Below are positions 63,364 to 64,000 of a stretch of DNA of 64,000 nucleotides, piece after piece. The stretch spans positions 1 through 64,000 of the forward strand of contig DAMCZI010000004.1 in NCBI GenBank assembly GCA_032095175.1, read 5' to 3'. The stretch's first letter is position 1, and the number at the start of each line of letters is the position of its first letter. The stretch is from DAMCZI01 sp032095175. Its GTDB lineage: Bacteria > Bacillota > Clostridia > Clostridiales > Caloramatoraceae. The notes beneath the pieces were generated by a model. The model was not told the origin of the DNA, searched no databases, and worked only from the letters and a program-made list of their open reading frames with translations. A program made the translations under genes and the position numbers.

Positions 63364-63766
63364 ATGAAAATTGATGATAATAATGATCTTGGAAAAAAGT
63401 AAATAACAAAAATCTTTAGTTAGCAATAATGCCGTATTATTCGAATTGAATTTTACGGTATTTTTAAATAGTGCTTTAAATTAAGATGAGAAATGTAGTG
63501 CCAGTTCTTAATTGTTTTTATTAAAGTATTCTAAACTTATAAATAAATTATTAAGAATCAAGAACTGTCGTGATTTAATAGTATAATGATATAAAATAAA
63601 TCAGTTTAATATTATACTTAGATGTGTAATAGTGAAAATATAAATATACATAAACGCATGTATATCGCAATAGCTGGAATCCAGGTTAATCTGGACATTT
63701 GTTGGATTCAGGTGTTAATCAATTAATTAGTGCAATAACAAAGTAATAATTTTAAGGAGAAGTTTA
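63364..63766. other. Intergenic region with three hairpins
   Basis: 403 bases without a gene. ATGCCGTA..TACGGTATTTTT (about 63428-63466) may terminate nadE. CAGTTCTT (63498) pairs with AAGAACTG (63560) around a 50-base loop. CTGGAATCCA (63672) with TTGGATTCAG (63700) forms a smaller hairpin upstream of the next gene. Confidence 0.5.
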
Positions 63767-64000
63767 GTGAAACTTTTAAGAGAAATGCCAAAATTTTGCG
63801 AACAAACAGAAAAAAAGCTTTTAAATTTAGGTTGGAAAAAACTAAAAGAACCAAAAAATTTGTTTAGTGCTATTATTTTATCAATTCCTTTAATGATATT
63901 GCTTGGTATAATATCATTAAACATAATGTTATTATTTAACAAAAATATGCTAAACAATATGTTTGAAGCATTTAACAATGGCAAATTTACATTTAAAATA
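63767..64000 (+). CDS. DUF3267 membrane protein, 5' part only
   Basis: Open from GTG at 63767 (AAGGAGAAG upstream) to the window edge; at least 78 residues. LNLGWKKLKEPKNLFSAIIL and the hydrophobic SIPLMILLGIISLNIMLLF match the N terminus of DUF3267 proteins, a putative zincin-type membrane peptidase family. The catalytic part is outside the window. Confidence 0.7.
   Translation, partial: MKLLREMPKFCEQTEKKLLNLGWKKLKEPKNLFSAIILSIPLMILLGIISLNIMLLFNKNMLNNMFEAFNNGKFTFKI

Overview
The DNA is AT-rich (roughly 30% GC by eye), with strong AGGAGG-type ribosome binding sites, frequent TTG and GTG starts, Rho-independent terminators, a T-box and Pho-type boxes. Together these point to a low-GC Gram-positive anaerobe of the Clostridium group. 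I see no tRNA, rRNA, CRISPR array, intact transposase or phage module.

Left part (0.2-22.3 kb) is a patchwork of small units: an RsiV-like DUF3298 protein, an MFS transporter, small zinc-ribbon and membrane proteins, a DUF4932 putative metalloprotease, a phosphodiester glycosidase, a YjfB-type small protein, an alpha/beta hydrolase, an HD phosphohydrolase, an ABC-F ribosome-protection protein behind a long leader with an upstream small ORF and tandem terminators, an ABC-2 exporter, a methyltransferase, a formimidoylglutamase-like arginase-family enzyme, an Amj-type lipid II flippase and a tandem pair of aegerolysin-like proteins.

Middle part (22.5-49.2 kb) is core metabolism and envelope, nearly all on the minus strand: accBCDA (fatty acid synthesis) with a FapR-like operator, an EF-G paralogue, signal peptidase I (plus strand), pstSCAB-phoU with a Pho box and a hairpin between pstS and pstC, a TldD/TldE pair, a CNNM/CorC-type CBS protein, a MATE transporter, leuS with a complete T-box, and a heterodimeric ABC exporter.

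Right part (49.3-64 kb) switches mostly to the plus strand and looks accessory. Two homologous attC-like intergenic elements separate a peptidase E gene, a deoxyribosyltransferase-like gene and a GNAT-like gene. Then come a broken membrane-protein gene, a decayed GC-richer helicase fragment, an HD protein, YdcF, an EF-hand-containing hydrolase, an extra DNA sliding clamp (DnaN paralogue), a Nudix hydrolase coupled to a metallopeptidase, a nucleoside deaminase, gene debris shared with neighbouring loci, a lipoprotein subclass B1 metallo-beta-lactamase with all zinc ligands, NAD synthetase, and the 5' end of a DUF3267 gene cut by the window edge.

Several intergenic repeat families run through the window: three 93-bp inverted-repeat elements of identical length, a two-hairpin element of about 109 bp with partial relatives, and a 40-bp perfect palindrome with partial copies. 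The attC-like cassettes, the 93-bp family and the ABC-F leader are the most interesting non-coding signals.
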